Below, one piece after another: positions 51,220 through 62,436 of a DNA stretch of 64,000 nt. Below the pieces are notes generated by a model. The model saw nothing but the letters and a program-made list of their open reading frames with translations. It did no database searches and was not told the DNA's origin. Source of the DNA: Ochotona curzoniae. Lineage: Eukaryota; Chordata; Mammalia; Lagomorpha; Ochotonidae. The position numbers were made by a program, and so were the translations under genes. Each line of letters opens with the position of its first letter. Positions within the stretch are counted from its first letter, which is position 1. The stretch covers positions 19,831,501 to 19,895,500 of the forward strand of contig NW_024466512.1 in the NCBI RefSeq assembly GCF_017591425.1. The letters run 5' to 3'.

Positions 51220-52300
51220 ATGGATAAGGCTCCTGTACGTGTAGGTGAGGAATGAATCATGGGGACACCCAACGACAGGACCCCTGTACTTGTAGGTAAG
51301 CAAGGGGCTAAGGCCTGGTGCTTTGAAGGGCAGAGACCAGAAGATTTGTATGGATCAGACTGATGCACCATCCTACATGAGAGTCCTGAGTTGGAGTTGT
51401 TAGCATGGAACATTGCTGACCACCACACACCAACCCATGTAAAAGCTAGAGCTAGCGGCCTGTCTAGCAGGGCTGGATCCCAGTACCTTACTGAATGTCC
51501 AAACAAGGGATGGGTCACGTTAGGCAGGGCCATGACACTAACCAACATGTGAGAGAACCAGATCTGGTGGTATATTCTGTGGCGGATATGTGGGCCAAAC
51601 TTTGTGGAAATACAAGTCCCACTGGTTAGCTCAAGAGTTGGAGTGGTGGGCCCGGCGGCGTGGTCTAGTGGCTCAAGTCCTCACCTTGAACGCACCGGGA
51701 TCCCATATGGGTTCCGGTTCTAATCCCAGCAGCTCCACTTCCCATCCAGCTCCCTGCTTTTGGCCTGGGAAAGCAGTCCAGGACAGCCCAATGCTTTGGG
51801 ACCCTGCACTCATATGGGATACATGGAAGAAGTTCCTGGACCCTGGCTCCAGATCGGCATAGCATCGGCCATTGTGCTCACTTGGGGAGTGAATCATTGG
51901 ACGGAAGATCTTCCTCTCTGTCTCTCCTCCTCTCTGTATATCTGACTTTCCAATAAATAAATAAATCTTTAAAAATAAAAAAAAGAGTTGGGGTGGTGAT
52001 GGACTGAGCTAGGAGTGACCATGGAATCTGCCAACATTCACGGGTGTAGGGACCAAGAATAGTCTGGGCAGGTCCAGGCTTCAGCACCCACATGTGCATC
52101 CTAAAATAAGGTGTGGGGTGGGCCAGGCCACAACATTTACTAGCTTATGTAAGGCCAAGATGGAGAGGCAAGCTATGCTGGGCAAGGACCTAGCACCTGC
52201 TGGTGCATGTGTGAGATCTGGTTCTGTGAGTGAGCCAAATGGGGGGACTTGGGAAACTCCCATAGTGGGTCATAACTCCCACTGGTGAGCACATGCTCCA
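51220..52300 (+). repeat. Degenerate repeat array, L1 5'-UTR-like
   Basis: A loose motif of the form CCCACTGGTGCACATGTGAG recurs about eleven times (near 51231, 51285, 51367, 51428, 51537, 51615, 52033, 52085, 52128, 52190, 52275) at 45-110 bp spacing once the CSINE insertion is removed. AGATCTGGT and CAGGCC/GGGCAGG words also recur. It resembles monomeric or internally repeated L1 5' UTRs; that identity is inference. Confidence 0.45.
51648..51983 (+). repeat. CSINE, young, full length
   Basis: GGGCCCGGCGGCGTGGTCTA head, B box GGTTCTAATCCC, AATAAATAAATAAATC tail. Flanking duplication AGAGTTGGAGTGGT at 51634-51647 and AGAGTTGGGGTGGT at 51984-51997 (one mismatch). Confidence 0.96.
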
Positions 52301-52840
52301 GGCCTGGGGGTCGGGCAAGCTGGGCAAGTTGGCAACTGTTGGCAAATGTGGAGTCTGCAGAGGACACCTGGTATCATAACAGAGAATAGAAGGCAGAACA
52401 AATCAATAAACTACCCCAGCCACGTGTTGGCAGTGAATATCTGGACAAACGGAGACTCTTATGTGGGCTGTGTCAACCAGTGGATTCTGAAGAGATTTCT
52501 TCGTGTTTGGAGTGGTGAGATCAGCAGTAATTCAGACCTGTTGAACTATCAAAACCTCAGAGCATGCCCCACATCGGGGATCCTGAAGTGGTGTCAGTGG
52601 GCATCCTCTATCCCAGGGTACAGAGGTGTTTGGGAGGCTGGATGTGGCTTCTCCCCTTATTTCCCCACTTCCCCAGATATAGGAAGGAAAAAAAAAAAGA
52701 GAATGTGGAAATAATGGTCTCACCCACCTTCCTGTAGCCCTTGACCCTTATCACCTTAATCAACTATGTAAAAATCATCAAAAAATAACTTAAAAAGAAA
52801 AATAAATAGATGGAAAGAAAGAGGGAAAAAAAATGACTGC
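52301..52840 (+). mobile_element. Probable L1 5' UTR remnant continuing from the array
   Basis: GGATCCTGAAGTGGTGTCAG, CATCCTCTATCCCAGGGTAC and GAGGCTGGATGTGGCTTCTC look like lagomorph L1 5' UTR as I remember it, followed by an A-rich stretch. No ORF1 follows. Confidence 0.4.
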
Positions 52841-52984
52841 CCAAGCCCTGGTGGAAGACTAACCTGCCTTTAATGAAGAATTCTGGACAGAAACAAAAAT
52901 CAGCCAACAGAAAGAAGGAACAGACTAGATTCTCTCAGGCAGGACACTCCTACTGGGTAATTCCTGTTTGTGCAGCTCTTGCTC

Positions 52985-53150
52985 TAGGGGAGTCATCTCC
53001 AACTTTATTCTCTGCTTGTTAACAGATTGCTGGGCTCCTGCAGCTTCTGATTCAGTGGGTAGGAAGTGAAAACCTGCCTGGAAGTCTCAAGTTCTTAGGT
53101 GCTGCTAATGCTGTTGGACCCTACTTTGAAAACTATGGTCCTCTTGCACA
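52985..53150 (+). repeat. MER5A-like hAT DNA transposon
   Basis: AGATTGCTGGGCTCCTGCAG, CTTCTGATTCAGTGGGTAGG, TGCTAATGCTGTTGGACC and ACTTTGAAAACTATGG match MER5A throughout. Confidence 0.72.
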
Positions 53151-53989
53151 GTAAGGGGTTGCTGAATGACTAGAGCCAGAGCAGAAAGCCATAGACTTCC
53201 TGGCTTGATGATTCGAGAAGGAATTTACAGTTGTGGTGGCTGGAGGCCCAGGGAAGGCAGAGAGCATCACAGAGCCGGAGGCCCCTCCCAACCCCTGCCA
53301 CACAGGCACACATATGTTTGATCTCTGAACTGTCTACTGTAAGTGAGATGCCAAGGGGAGAGCAATGACTGTAAGAGGTAAGAGGCACAAACTTCAGGGA
53401 TTGCCCATCCAGGAGGGAAGTCTCATAATGAAGGTCTCTCTAATTAGAGAGGCTTGATGAGCAATTTGAGCTTTTTAATCAAAATTATGAAAGGGCCACA
53501 CCTTGAGAGTAATGACTGCACCCTTGTCTTAGGCATTCATTCTAGCACTGAAGGTAAAATTCAGTCAGATAGACGCATTCTAACAAAAACTGAAAACAAG
53601 TCTTGACAAAAATGTTGTGATGTGCTGGTGGTTTGACTGCCGGCTGCAGGGGAAGATGACAGGGTCCTGTCTTTACAACGTATCATTCAGTGTTCACTCG
53701 ACAAAGATTATTGGATGTGCATGGAAAGAGGAAAACGTGACCTGTAATCAAGTGATAAACCAGAAAATAGGATTAGACTCGCTGATGTCAGAATTGGCAG
53801 ATAAGGACTTTAACTTTGATAAACATGTTACAGTCTTTGGAAGAGATACATTTACTGGATGAAGAGCTCAGGGATTCAGGAGAACTACAAACTAGAAACA
53901 ACAAAAACAAATAATTAAATGGAAATCCTAGAACTGAGCCATACGTTGTGTGAAAAGTAAGCCTTTTGTGGCACATGCCCACTTCTTTT
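53151..53989. other. Unique DNA
   Basis: No repeat or gene recognised. The 81-aa ORF at 53617 shows no homology or splice context. Confidence 0.45.
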
Positions 53990-54348
53990 TTCTTTTTTTA
54001 AGATTTATTTATTTTTATTGGAAAGGCAGATATACAAAGAGGAGGAGAGACAGAGAGGAAGATCTTCTTTCTGATATTTCACTCCCCAAGTGATTGCAAC
54101 GGCCGGTACTGCACTGTCTGGAGCCAGCAGCCAGGAACCTCCTCCAGGTCTCCCACGTGGGTGCAGGGTCCCAAGTCCTTGGGCCGTCCTCAACCCAAAG
54201 TGAGGACCCAGAGTCCTTGTGGCTTTCTCAGGCCACAAGCAGGGAGCTGGATGGGAAGTGCAGCTGCCAGAATTAGAACCGGCACCCATATGGGATCTCA
54301 GCGCATTCAAGGCGAGGACTTTAGCTGGTAGACCACCGTGCCGGGCCC
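53990..54348 (-). repeat. CSINE with a 30-bp internal insertion
   Basis: Full-length pika-type copy with CCCACGTGGGTGCAGGGTCC and a CCGTGCCGGGCCC head. Between GGGCCGTCCTC and CTTTCTCAGGCC lies an extra AACCCAAAGTGAGGACCCAG-type segment that partly repeats the neighbouring CCAAGTCCTTG sequence. Confidence 0.9.
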
Positions 54349-54887
54349 ACCTGTCCACTTCTAATCCCATGTTCTACTCGACATGTAGTAGTAGTCTTTG
54401 GTTGTAGATGATAGCCTAGGCTATGGTGGCGAGATGTAGGCAAGATTATATAGTCCAATTGTAAGCAGAGACAGAGGAGCTGGCTGCAGGACTTCAAATC
54501 ATGAGGCTGCTCTTGCAGTTCATCTCTCTGGCTCTAATAATAGCCAGTGTGTGTTCTTCCTGTGCACAGAATAATTGTGTGATAAGAGAGGGATGGCTGA
54601 GTTCAGCTCTGGCCTCATGGCTTCAATGCTGTGAGAAGAAAGGAAGATGAAGAGAGCACAAGGCAGGAAAGCCACAGGAAAGGTGACTGTGGATTCTTTC
54701 CATGGATCAATCACAGTTTTCAGGGTGGGAGTACTAGTAATGATTGGGTCAGACTCCCAACACCAACCAATCATTACAATCAGGAAGGCAGTTCCTGTAT
54801 GGAAGGGAGAAACTTCTTTTCTTTCTTCTTAAAGTTTTCTTTTATCACTGATGGCTCACTGGCTAATTATTTCCCTATAAGAGTCAG
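54349..54887. other. Unique DNA
   Basis: No gene or assignable repeat. Confidence 0.45.
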
Positions 54888-55150
54888 CATTCCATATGAA
54901 CAGCTGTTCATATCTCAACTGCTCGACTCCAAGCCAGCTTTCTGCTTGTAGCCTGGGAAAGCAGTGGAGGATGGGCCAAAAGTCTTGGAATCCTGCACCC
55001 ATGGAGGAGACCTGGAAGAAGCTCCTGATCCAGATCAGCTCAGCTCCAGCCGCCGTTGCCATTTGGGGAGTGAACCTGCACACAGGATATCTTTCTCTGC
55101 TTCTCCTTCTCTTTGTAAATCTGCCTTTCAAATAAAAAATAAATGAATCC
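54888..55150 (+). repeat. CSINE, head lost (tail-to-tail pair, left)
   Basis: ATTCCATATGAACAGCTG start, GCCTGGGAAAGCAGTGGAGG, CATTTGGGGAGTGAACC, CTTTCAAATAAAAAATAAATG tail abutting the next copy. Confidence 0.85.
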
Positions 55151-55151
55151 T

Positions 55152-55450
55152 TTAAAAAGGATTTACTTTATGTATCTGAAAAGCAGAATTGCAGATAGAG
55201 ACTGAAAGTTATCTTCCATCTGTTGGTTCATTCCACGATGGCTTTTATGGTCAGAGCTGGTCCAGGAACTCATAACTTCATTGGCATCTCCCACATGGGT
55301 GGCAGACACTCAAGAACTTGAACTGTCTTCTGCTTCCTTCCCAGTCACATCAGACAGGAGCTGGTTCAAAAGTCAAGCCGTGGGACACAAACCAGTACTC
55401 ATTATGGGATACTGGAGTCACAGGAAGTGGCTCTACCCACTGTGCCCAAG
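55152..55450 (-). repeat. CSINE, full length (tail-to-tail pair, right)
   Basis: AAAAAGGATTTACTTTATG tail, GTTGGTTCATTCCACGATGG, CTCCCACATGGGTGGCAG, and a CCACTGTGCCCAAGG head. Confidence 0.83.
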
Positions 55451-55939
55451 GAAACACTTCAGAAGGAAAGAGGTGGCATGTATGTGATAAATGGGAAAAC
55501 TATTGTGAGTCAACCAGCTGCCTCAATTTTTACTATTACACCCTTGTCAATTAGGTGTGAATCTCTAGGGAGGACTGAGGGGCGGTTAGCACTGACAATA
55601 CCCAGCACACAGCTGCAAATCTCTATACAAGCAGGTTCTTATAGACATCATCTGTGAAATTAATCTTTTGAACTATGTGTGCTTGAACCCTGTTAGAACT
55701 CAAGCAGTAAAACATGCATTCAAATGGGGTCACATGAATGACCATAGCATTAATACACTGCCCATAGCTCACTAACTCCTGCAGGGAGTGTACATGTTGT
55801 GCTGCTCATAAAAGCCTGTTTCTACCATTGCTTTCAGAAACCAGTGCCTGCAGCTAATGTGTACTCATGTAATGTTTTCATGAAGGGAGCATAAATAATT
55901 ACCCTTGAAACTAAAATGGCTTTCACTGGTAAAAGGACA
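55451..55939. other. Unique DNA
   Basis: No gene or assignable repeat. Confidence 0.4.
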
Positions 55940-56250
55940 TTTGGAGGTGGCACCACGGTGTGGTAGACTAATCCTCCACCTGAGGCACCAGTATCCCATA
56001 TGGATCCTGGTTCATGTCCCAGCTCACTTCCAGTCTATCTCCCTAAATATGACCTGGAAAAGCAGTGGAGGGTCAAGTTCTTAGGCCCCTGAATCCACAT
56101 GGGAGACTTGGAAGAAGCTCTTGGCTCCTGGCTTTGGGTTCGCGCAGCACTGGCTATTGCAGCCATTTGAACCAGTGAAAGAAGATCTCTGTTTCCTTCT
56201 GCCTGAAATCCTGCCTTTCAAATAAAAATTTAATTTTTCTTAAAAAAAAA
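55940..56250 (+). repeat. CSINE, full length
   Basis: GGAGGTGGCACCACGGTGTG head, AGTATCCCATATGGATCC, CACATGGGAGACTTGG, CTTTCAAATAAAAATTT tail. Confidence 0.87.
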
Positions 56251-56304
56251 CCAGAATGCATTTCTACTTCCAAATCAAAGATGAGCTCCCAATGAAACTG
56301 GTCA

Positions 56305-56520
56305 ATGTATCTTGACAATAGGATGCTGGACTCTGCCATTTTCCATACCTACAAAGTCAGGATACACTTAAATAGCAGAATGATGGATTTATGACCACTC
56401 TCTGACAGACTGCATTGTTGTAATAAAATAGGGAAAATCAGAGGGGGAAAAGAGGAGGGGAAGTTCCAGAGCCTTTGGAACTGTATCATAAAGTAAATTA
56501 ATTTTATTTAAACAAAAAGG
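56305..56520 (+). mobile_element. L1 LINE 3' UTR end
   Basis: CTTGACAATAGGATGCTGGA, TACACTTAAATAGCAGAATG, GAGGAGGGGAAGTTCCAGAG and TTTGGAACTGTATCATAAAG parallel the L1 end at 11.1 kb block by block. Confidence 0.72.
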
Positions 56521-56752
56521 AAAAACAAGACATTTAAGTCGAAAATTTTGTGATGGACGTGATGAGTTTAATCAAGACCATGATATAAAATATTGTGCCT
56601 GAGGCTGGCTGTTCCCAGTATCAGCCTCACTAACAACAATCGTATGAAGCAGTGGGTCACACACGCTCACAAGAGCCACTCGAGAGAATGATAATATTTA
56701 GCTTTCTTTTGAGGAATCATCTTTTTTGGCCATAAAAGGTATCCAAATTGAG

Positions 56753-57070
56753 GCAGACATTTGGGTACAGTGGTTAAAACCTTGCTTGGGATGTCCACAT
56801 CTCATGTCAGAGTCCCTAGATTTAGTCCTCAGCTCTGTTTCTTATCCAGCTTCAAGCTAACACACACCATGGGAGGCAGCAGGTGAGGATTCAAATCCCT
56901 GGGTGCCTGCCACCTATGTGAGAGACGTGGCTCATGTTCCAGACTCCCAATTTCAGCCTAGTCCAGCCCTGGATGGGGACATCATTTTGGGGAAGTGAAT
57001 CAATAAACAGATCTCTCTCTCTCTCACTCTTTCTCAATTTCCATCTCTTCCAAAATCATAATTGAGAAAA
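56753..57070 (+). repeat. CSINE, old subfamily
   Basis: GAGGCAGACATTTGGGTACAG head, CACCATGGGAGGCAGCAGGTG, TCCAGCCCTGGATGGGGAC, then a TC-rich region. Confidence 0.83.
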
Positions 57071-57544
57071 ATAAGTAATAAAAAATATTTTAGAGGATTA
57101 CTCAAGACCTCAATATGTTTTGTGTAGTCAGTTTTACAAGCTGGCTTTATTGACTCTGCCTGGTTGCAGTGCCATTCTGGGACTGGATACAAGTGTGTGA
57201 AAACAGTTCCTGTTTCTCTCCCTGGAAACTGAATTGCCTCAAGTTAAAAAAAAAAAAAATGCAAAGAAACTTGGTGATGAAGATGCACTTACAGTGCTGA
57301 CTGTAAGTAACACATTGCACAGGAAGAAGAATATACTATTAAGGAAAAGTTTGCAAATCTATAGCTGTTATTAATAGGACTTATTAGTCATGGGCCAACT
57401 AGAATAAGTGCAGTTTGAGTAGGCTGCTGTAGGCTGGCAGCAAGAGCCACCGTCTGCTCACTAGACTCGCACGGGAATTTGCAAATGTACAAATCTCACC
57501 AGAAGCTGAAGATATCTGGGGCAGGGTTCTAGTGTTTTCGTCTA
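57071..57544. other. Unique DNA
   Basis: No gene. An A-run lies at 57246-57259. Confidence 0.4.
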
Positions 57545-57592
57545 CCCTATTCCCAGAGTAGCTACTCAGTATTTGTTGAATGAATTGATTAA
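57545..57592 (+). repeat. L2 3' terminal fragment
   Basis: TACTCAGTATTTGTTGAATG then AATTGATTAA is the typical L2 terminus. Confidence 0.55.
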
Positions 57593-57639
57593 CCCAGATG
57601 TATTTGATGTCTAAAGATTAAAGTTACCTTCACCCTTTA

Positions 57640-57870
57640 CAATTTAAAGATAGACTTATTTATTTGATAGGAAGAGCACTACACACAGAGAGATAAGAAA
57701 GAGAGAGAGATCTTCCATCTGTTGGTTTACTTCCCACATGGCCACAACAGCCGTGTCTGGGCCTGACCCAAGCCAGGCGCTCCATCCCACTTGGGGTGGT
57801 CTCTCTCTTCTGGTAGCAGGAGTCTAAATACTTGGGTCATCTTGTGCTGCCTTAGCAGGACAACAGAATG
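57640..57870 (-). repeat. CSINE, shortened
   Basis: TTTAAAGATAGACTTATTT, GTTGGTTTACTTCCCACATGG, TCTGGTAGCAGGAGTCTAAA, ends CTTAGCAGGACAACAGAATGG without a head. Confidence 0.75.
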
Positions 57871-57887
57871 GATGGTGCTTATTTTGT

Positions 57888-57916
57888 ACAGCATAATGAT
57901 GATGATGATGATGATA
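57888..57916. repeat. (ATG)n microsatellite at MIR tail
   Basis: About nine ATG/GAT repeats adjoining the 3' end of an inverted MIR. Confidence 0.93.
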
Positions 57917-58165
57917 ATGGCTAACATTTACTGGGAATTTACCATATGCCTACCCAGTGTTGACCATTTTACATGATTATCTCATGTTCACCTGACAATG
58001 AACCCCTAAGGTAAACATTATTATCTCTGTTTTACAGACAAGAAGCTGAAGTTTAGAAATGTTAGACAACTTGCCAATGTAGCACAAAGTATAATGGCAG
58101 GGCAAGAAACCAAACCCAGACAGTCTACACCCATAGCCCACGTCTTACTGACTCCTCTCCACTGC
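57905..58165 (-). repeat. MIR SINE, nearly full length
   Basis: GGCTAACATTTACTGGGAATTT, TATCTCTGTTTTACAGACAAG and AAGAAACCAAACCCAGACAG are the inverted MIR in order. The best preserved MIR in the window. Confidence 0.85.
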
Positions 58166-58229
58166 CCCTTGGGCCCCAGAAGAGCTGTTGTAAGGAAGCT
58201 TTTTTTAAAAAGAAAAAAACACTTTTATA

Positions 58230-58545
58230 AATTTTTTAAAGATTTATTTATTTTCATTACAAAGTCAGATATACAGAGAGGAAGATCTTCCATCCGATGA
58301 TTCACTCCCCAAGTGAGTACAACAGCTAGTGCTGAGCTGATCCGAAGTCAGCAGCTAGTAACTTCCTCCAGGTCTCCCACGCGGATGCAGGGTCCCAAAG
58401 CTTTGGGCTGTCCTCTACTGCTTTCTCAGGCCACAAACAGGGAGCTGAATGGGAAGTGGGGCTGCTGGGATTAGAACCAGGGCCCATATGGGATTCCAGT
58501 GTGTTCAAGGCGAGGACTTTAGCCACTGGGCCATGCCACCGGGCC
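58230..58545 (-). repeat. CSINE, full length, pika-type
   Basis: AAAGATTTATTTATTTTCATT, ATTCACTCCCCAAGTGAGTA, CGCGGATGCAGGGTCCCAAAG and a CATGCCACCGGGCCC head. Confidence 0.93.
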
Positions 58546-59319
58546 CAAGGAAGACTTTTGCTTTGTTTTAACCACTCCATGAAATGTTGGCAGAAATATA
58601 GGACTGATGTTCAAGTGGTGAGAAATCAGTGATGAGGAAAAATGACAAAAGAGCGGCTTTCATGAAGCAGTAAGCAAGCTGAGCCAGGGTTAAGCTCCAT
58701 CATCTGATACACACCCTGTGTTAGCCATCGTGCGGAAGACCACATAAATAATGTGTCCCCCCTGTGCAGTTCACTACTTTTATCACAGACGTATATAGTC
58801 CTAAACCTACATCCCAAGTACAGGAGTATTTTTTGATGATCACCATGTATCTGAATGGTATCCCACAATGCGCTTCTGTGCCTTGTGTTGCACTCACTCA
58901 CCAGGATCATGCAGAAATTTATCCAGGATTTGTTTAGTTTTACTTCATTCATCCTTTTCATTTACATTAAGTTGTAGCATCCATGCACTGAATATGCAGC
59001 TCCAGCGCACAGTGTGCAAAACTTCGTTGCGATAAAGAAACTGAAAACAGGCAGCTCAGACGTGTCCACGCATGGGTCTTTATGTAACTGGTAACTATGC
59101 CTTGGTGCTTCAGCAAGTTTATACACAATTAAAGAGGATATCTTACGGAGCTAAACGTAGTCAGTTGGTTCCTTTTGCAAGGCAATGAACAAAGATTTAG
59201 AACTCAGAGATTTCAGTTGAAAGGTTCCCAGCAATTCCCTTTATGTTCCATTTAAGAGTTATTCATTAACTTAACAAATATTCAGTGAAGTCCCTCCCCC
59301 AACCCCACCCCACCCCTGC
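58546..59319. other. Unique DNA
   Basis: No gene or assignable repeat. Confidence 0.4.
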
Positions 59320-59627
59320 TGCAGTAACCTGGTGACTAAAGTCCTCACCTTGCATGCCAGGACCCCATATGGGCACCAGTTCGTGCCCTGGCTACTCCAC
59401 TTGCCGTCCAGCTCCCTGTCTGTGGCCTGGGAAAACCCAGGGCTTTGGGACCCTGCACCCATTTGGGAGACCCAGAAGAAGCTCCTGGCCCCTGGCTTCG
59501 GATAAGCTCAGTTTTGGTCATTGCATCCACTTGGGGAGTAAACCATCAGATGGAAGATCTTTGTCTATGTCTCTCCTTCTCTCTGTAAATCTGCCTTTCC
59601 AATAAAAAAGTAAAGCTTAAAAAAATT
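59320..59627 (+). repeat. CSINE, full length
   Basis: Head near GTAACCTGGTGACTAAAGTCC, CCCCATATGGGCACCAG, TTGGGAGACCCAGAAGAAG, CCAATAAAAAAGTAAAG tail. Confidence 0.9.
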
Positions 59628-60599
59628 TAGTGAAACCTTGTGTATCCAACACTGTTCTCGGCTCCGGAAGTGTGTCTTAGGGAACTAAAGAGGCCCAAAT
59701 TCTGGTGTTGAAGAGTGTACGCTATGACAGTTTAGTGATATAATTCATTCATTCATAATCAGACCTTGCCTACTTGGTTTCTTGGCAAGGTTTTTCTATT
59801 CCCATTGTGGAGTTTGGAGCATTGGCCACACTCCATGTTTTACACAGCACAGACAAATGGCCAGAAGTCTTGGCCTGATACATTGGGATTTCCCAAGGGT
59901 CTCCTGGCACAAGTGATCTAGCTCCTAAAATGATCAACAAGCTCCTCCAGTGGAATCACAGAATCTCTTGTCACAAGCACCTGCTGTAACCGGGGAGCAC
60001 AGGCAGGCTGCTTTGTTCTAGCAGGCTTGACTGTGCCATCGGCTCTGACCTGTGCTACCAGCAGGCAGCTCATCACCCGCACCCTGCAAGGTCATGTGCA
60101 CAGGTGGAACCTGGCCTTGTGTTGTTTGCTTAGAAGCAAAGAGTTGTGTCAAGGAAATCAATGCCAATCAATATGGCTCTCCAGAAGTTAACTGTTCAGA
60201 AAGTGGATTCCTATCTTCTCAAATTAAAGCAAATACAGCAACTCCAGAAAAGAACAAAACTTCCGACTCCCATAAAAGTAAAAACAAACAAGCAAACAAG
60301 AACAGAACAACTGTAATATCTGTAAGACTTTGAAGCTGCCTTCGTGTGAGTTATATTTTACCTTTGACGAGTGTGTGAGTAGTAATATCATTGGTAAGAG
60401 AAGCCCAGAAACAAAAGATGACCCAGCAAGCCCTGCCTTCAGCCTCATCTCACAAACATCTTCCTTCAAATGTGAAGATGTGCTTTCATAATGGAAATTT
60501 TATTTTTTTCCATTGAATAAATACTTATTCCATGAAAGAGATGCTAAACAAATATTAAAATTGCAGTGCTTTGAAGGGACTCAGATGTCTTGGTTTTAC
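59628..60599. other. Mostly unique DNA
   Basis: A stretch at 59635-59770 may be an inverted L2 end (AACACTGTTCTCGGCTCCGG). The 93-aa ORF at 60052 has no homology. Confidence 0.4.
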
Positions 60600-60670
60600 C
60601 ATGTGTAATTGCCATCAGCTAAATTGTGAGTTCTACAAGGGAGCAATTTTCTTGTCTGGGACCAAATTTC
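60600..60670 (+). repeat. L2-like fragment
   Basis: AAATTGTGAGTTCTACAAGG then GAGCAATTTTCTTGTCTGGG fits the L2 3' end. Confidence 0.4.
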
Positions 60671-60676
60671 CATTTG

Positions 60677-60965
60677 TGGGGGCGGACATTTGGTGCAGCA
60701 ATTAAGATGCCACTTGGGGCACTTTTTAGAAATATCTAGGGTCCAGATTCTTGGTTGGTGATGTGCATGCTGGAAGGCACCAGATGACAGCTCAAGTGAT
60801 GGGGTCCCTGTTACCCACGTTAAAGTCCAAGGTGGAGTTCCAGGTTCCAGGCCTCAACCCCATTCAGCTCCAGCTGTTGCAGACATTTGGGGAGTAAGCC
60901 AACAGATGGGAGATCTTCATCTGTCTCTGACTCTCTCTCTCTCTTTCAAAAACAATTGAAAAATA
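60677..60965 (+). repeat. CSINE, old subfamily
   Basis: GGGGGCGGACATTTGGTGCAG head, GTGATGGGGTCCCTGTTACC, GCTCCAGCTGTTGCAGACAT, TC-rich region and AAATAAATAC tail. Confidence 0.83.
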
Positions 60966-60974
60966 AATACATGA

Positions 60975-61115
60975 GGATAATGCTTACTGAGCACAATTCC
61001 TGCACAGCCCATAAAAGGGGCTTAAACAATGGCTGGAATTACTACTGTTGTTGTGGCTATTATTATCATTATTACAACTTGAGGAAACTTTTGATATGGA
61101 CTGAATCAACTTCAT
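60975..61115 (-). repeat. Possible MIR fragment
   Basis: GGATAATGCTTACTGAGCAC then CTATTATTATCATTATTACAAC and TTGAGGAAAC hint at an inverted MIR, split from TTCCTCATTTTACAGAC (61472) by a CSINE. Confidence 0.35.
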
Positions 61116-61121
61116 CTTTTT

Positions 61122-61470
61122 TAAAAACAATTTTTAAAAATTTTTATATTTATTTTTATTGTAAGATTTACAGAGAGAAAGGGAGACAGAGAGAAGGCTC
61201 ACCACCCACTGATTCACTCCCCAAGTGGCTGCAACGACTGGAGCTAAGCCAGAGCTGAGCTGATCTGAAGCCAGGAGCAAGGAAACTCTTCCGGGTCTTC
61301 CACATGTGTGCAGGGTTCCAAAGTTTTGGGCTGACCTCAACTGCTTTCCCAGGCCACAGGCAGGGAGCTGGAAGGTAAGTAGAGCAGCAGCAATATGAGC
61401 TGGCGTCCAAACGGGATCTTGGCCCATGCAAGGCGAGGACTTCAACCACTAGGTTACTGCACCAGACCCA
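61122..61470 (-). repeat. CSINE, full length
   Basis: ATATTTATTTTTATTGTAAG, GATTCACTCCCCAAGTGGCT, GCTTTCCCAGGCCACAGGC and a CTGCACCAGACCC head. A short GAGCTGAGCC-type duplication occurs at 61238-61262. Confidence 0.9.
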
Positions 61471-61712
61471 GCTTCCTCATTTTACAGACAAAACAAAAAA
61501 AGTCAGAAAACTTACTAGTCTGTCACTTCTCTTTAACCTTATACCTGACAAACTGTACCAAGCAGAGAGGCCCCCTGCCTTGTAGGGTTCCTCTCACTCT
61601 ACCCCAGTAGTATCTTTCAAGCTCCTATGGTCTACTACAACACTTCTTTCCTTCCTAACCACCAGGCCCACTACCAAGTGACCATAATGAATCCTTTTAA
61701 AACCTGTAAATT
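61471..61712. other. Unique DNA
   Basis: No gene seen; starts with a MIR-like TTCCTCATTTTACAGAC. Confidence 0.4.
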
Positions 61713-62045
61713 TTAGGCGCTGAAGTTGTAGCATAATGGCTTAGGCTATTGCCTGTAATGCCAACATTGTATATGAGTGCTGCTGGCTTTATCCTGGTTG
61801 CTCTACTTCTGATCCAGCTATTTGCTAATGCATCTGGGAATGCAGCAGAAGATGCCCAGTGTTTGGGTCCCTACACTTCTAGGGTGATCTAGAAGAAACT
61901 CCTGGCTCCTGGCTTCAGCTTGGCCCAGTCCTGGTCATTGCACATATTTGGGGAGTATAGACATGAGCCAGTGGAAGATTTCTGTCTGTTTCCCCCCCGC
62001 CCGATCTTGTTTCTCTGCCTTTCAAATAAGTAAATCTTGTTTAAA
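61713..62045 (+). repeat. CSINE, full length
   Basis: TAGGCGCTGAAGTTGTAGCA head, CTGGGAATGCAGCAGAAGATG, CTCCTGGCTCCTGGCTTCAG, CTTTCAAATAAGTAAATC tail. Confidence 0.86.
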
Positions 62046-62106
62046 TGCAATTTTTAAAGTATTGAAGATCTCTTTTATTATTATAAGAGAACATGGGGTC
62101 TGCAGA

Positions 62107-62285
62107 ATTTTTTTTAAAGATTTATTTATTTTTATTGGAAAGGCAGATATATGGAGAAGAGGAGAGACAGTGAGAAAGATCTTCCATCCAATGATTCACT
62201 TCCCAAGTGAGCACAACGGCTGATGCTATGCCAATCCAAAGCCAGGATCCAGGAACTTCTTCCAGGCCTCCCACACAGGCCATGC
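62107..62285 (-). repeat. CSINE, 5' truncated
   Basis: TTTTTTTTAAAGATTTATTT, GGAAAGGCAGATATATGGAG, CCAGGCCTCCCACACAGG; stops there, followed by a scrap CCATGCCACTGG that may be the head after a large deletion. Confidence 0.88.
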
Positions 62286-62436
62286 CACTGGTTCATTTTT
62301 AAAAGTCGAAACTTCCCATTCCCACCTGCAGGGTTGAATACTTAAGCATATGTTCACCACCCCACTTTGATAGCATTCATCACAATTGAAATTCTAGATG
62401 CATCTTTATGATTTTTAAAGCAATATGTGTCTTCCT

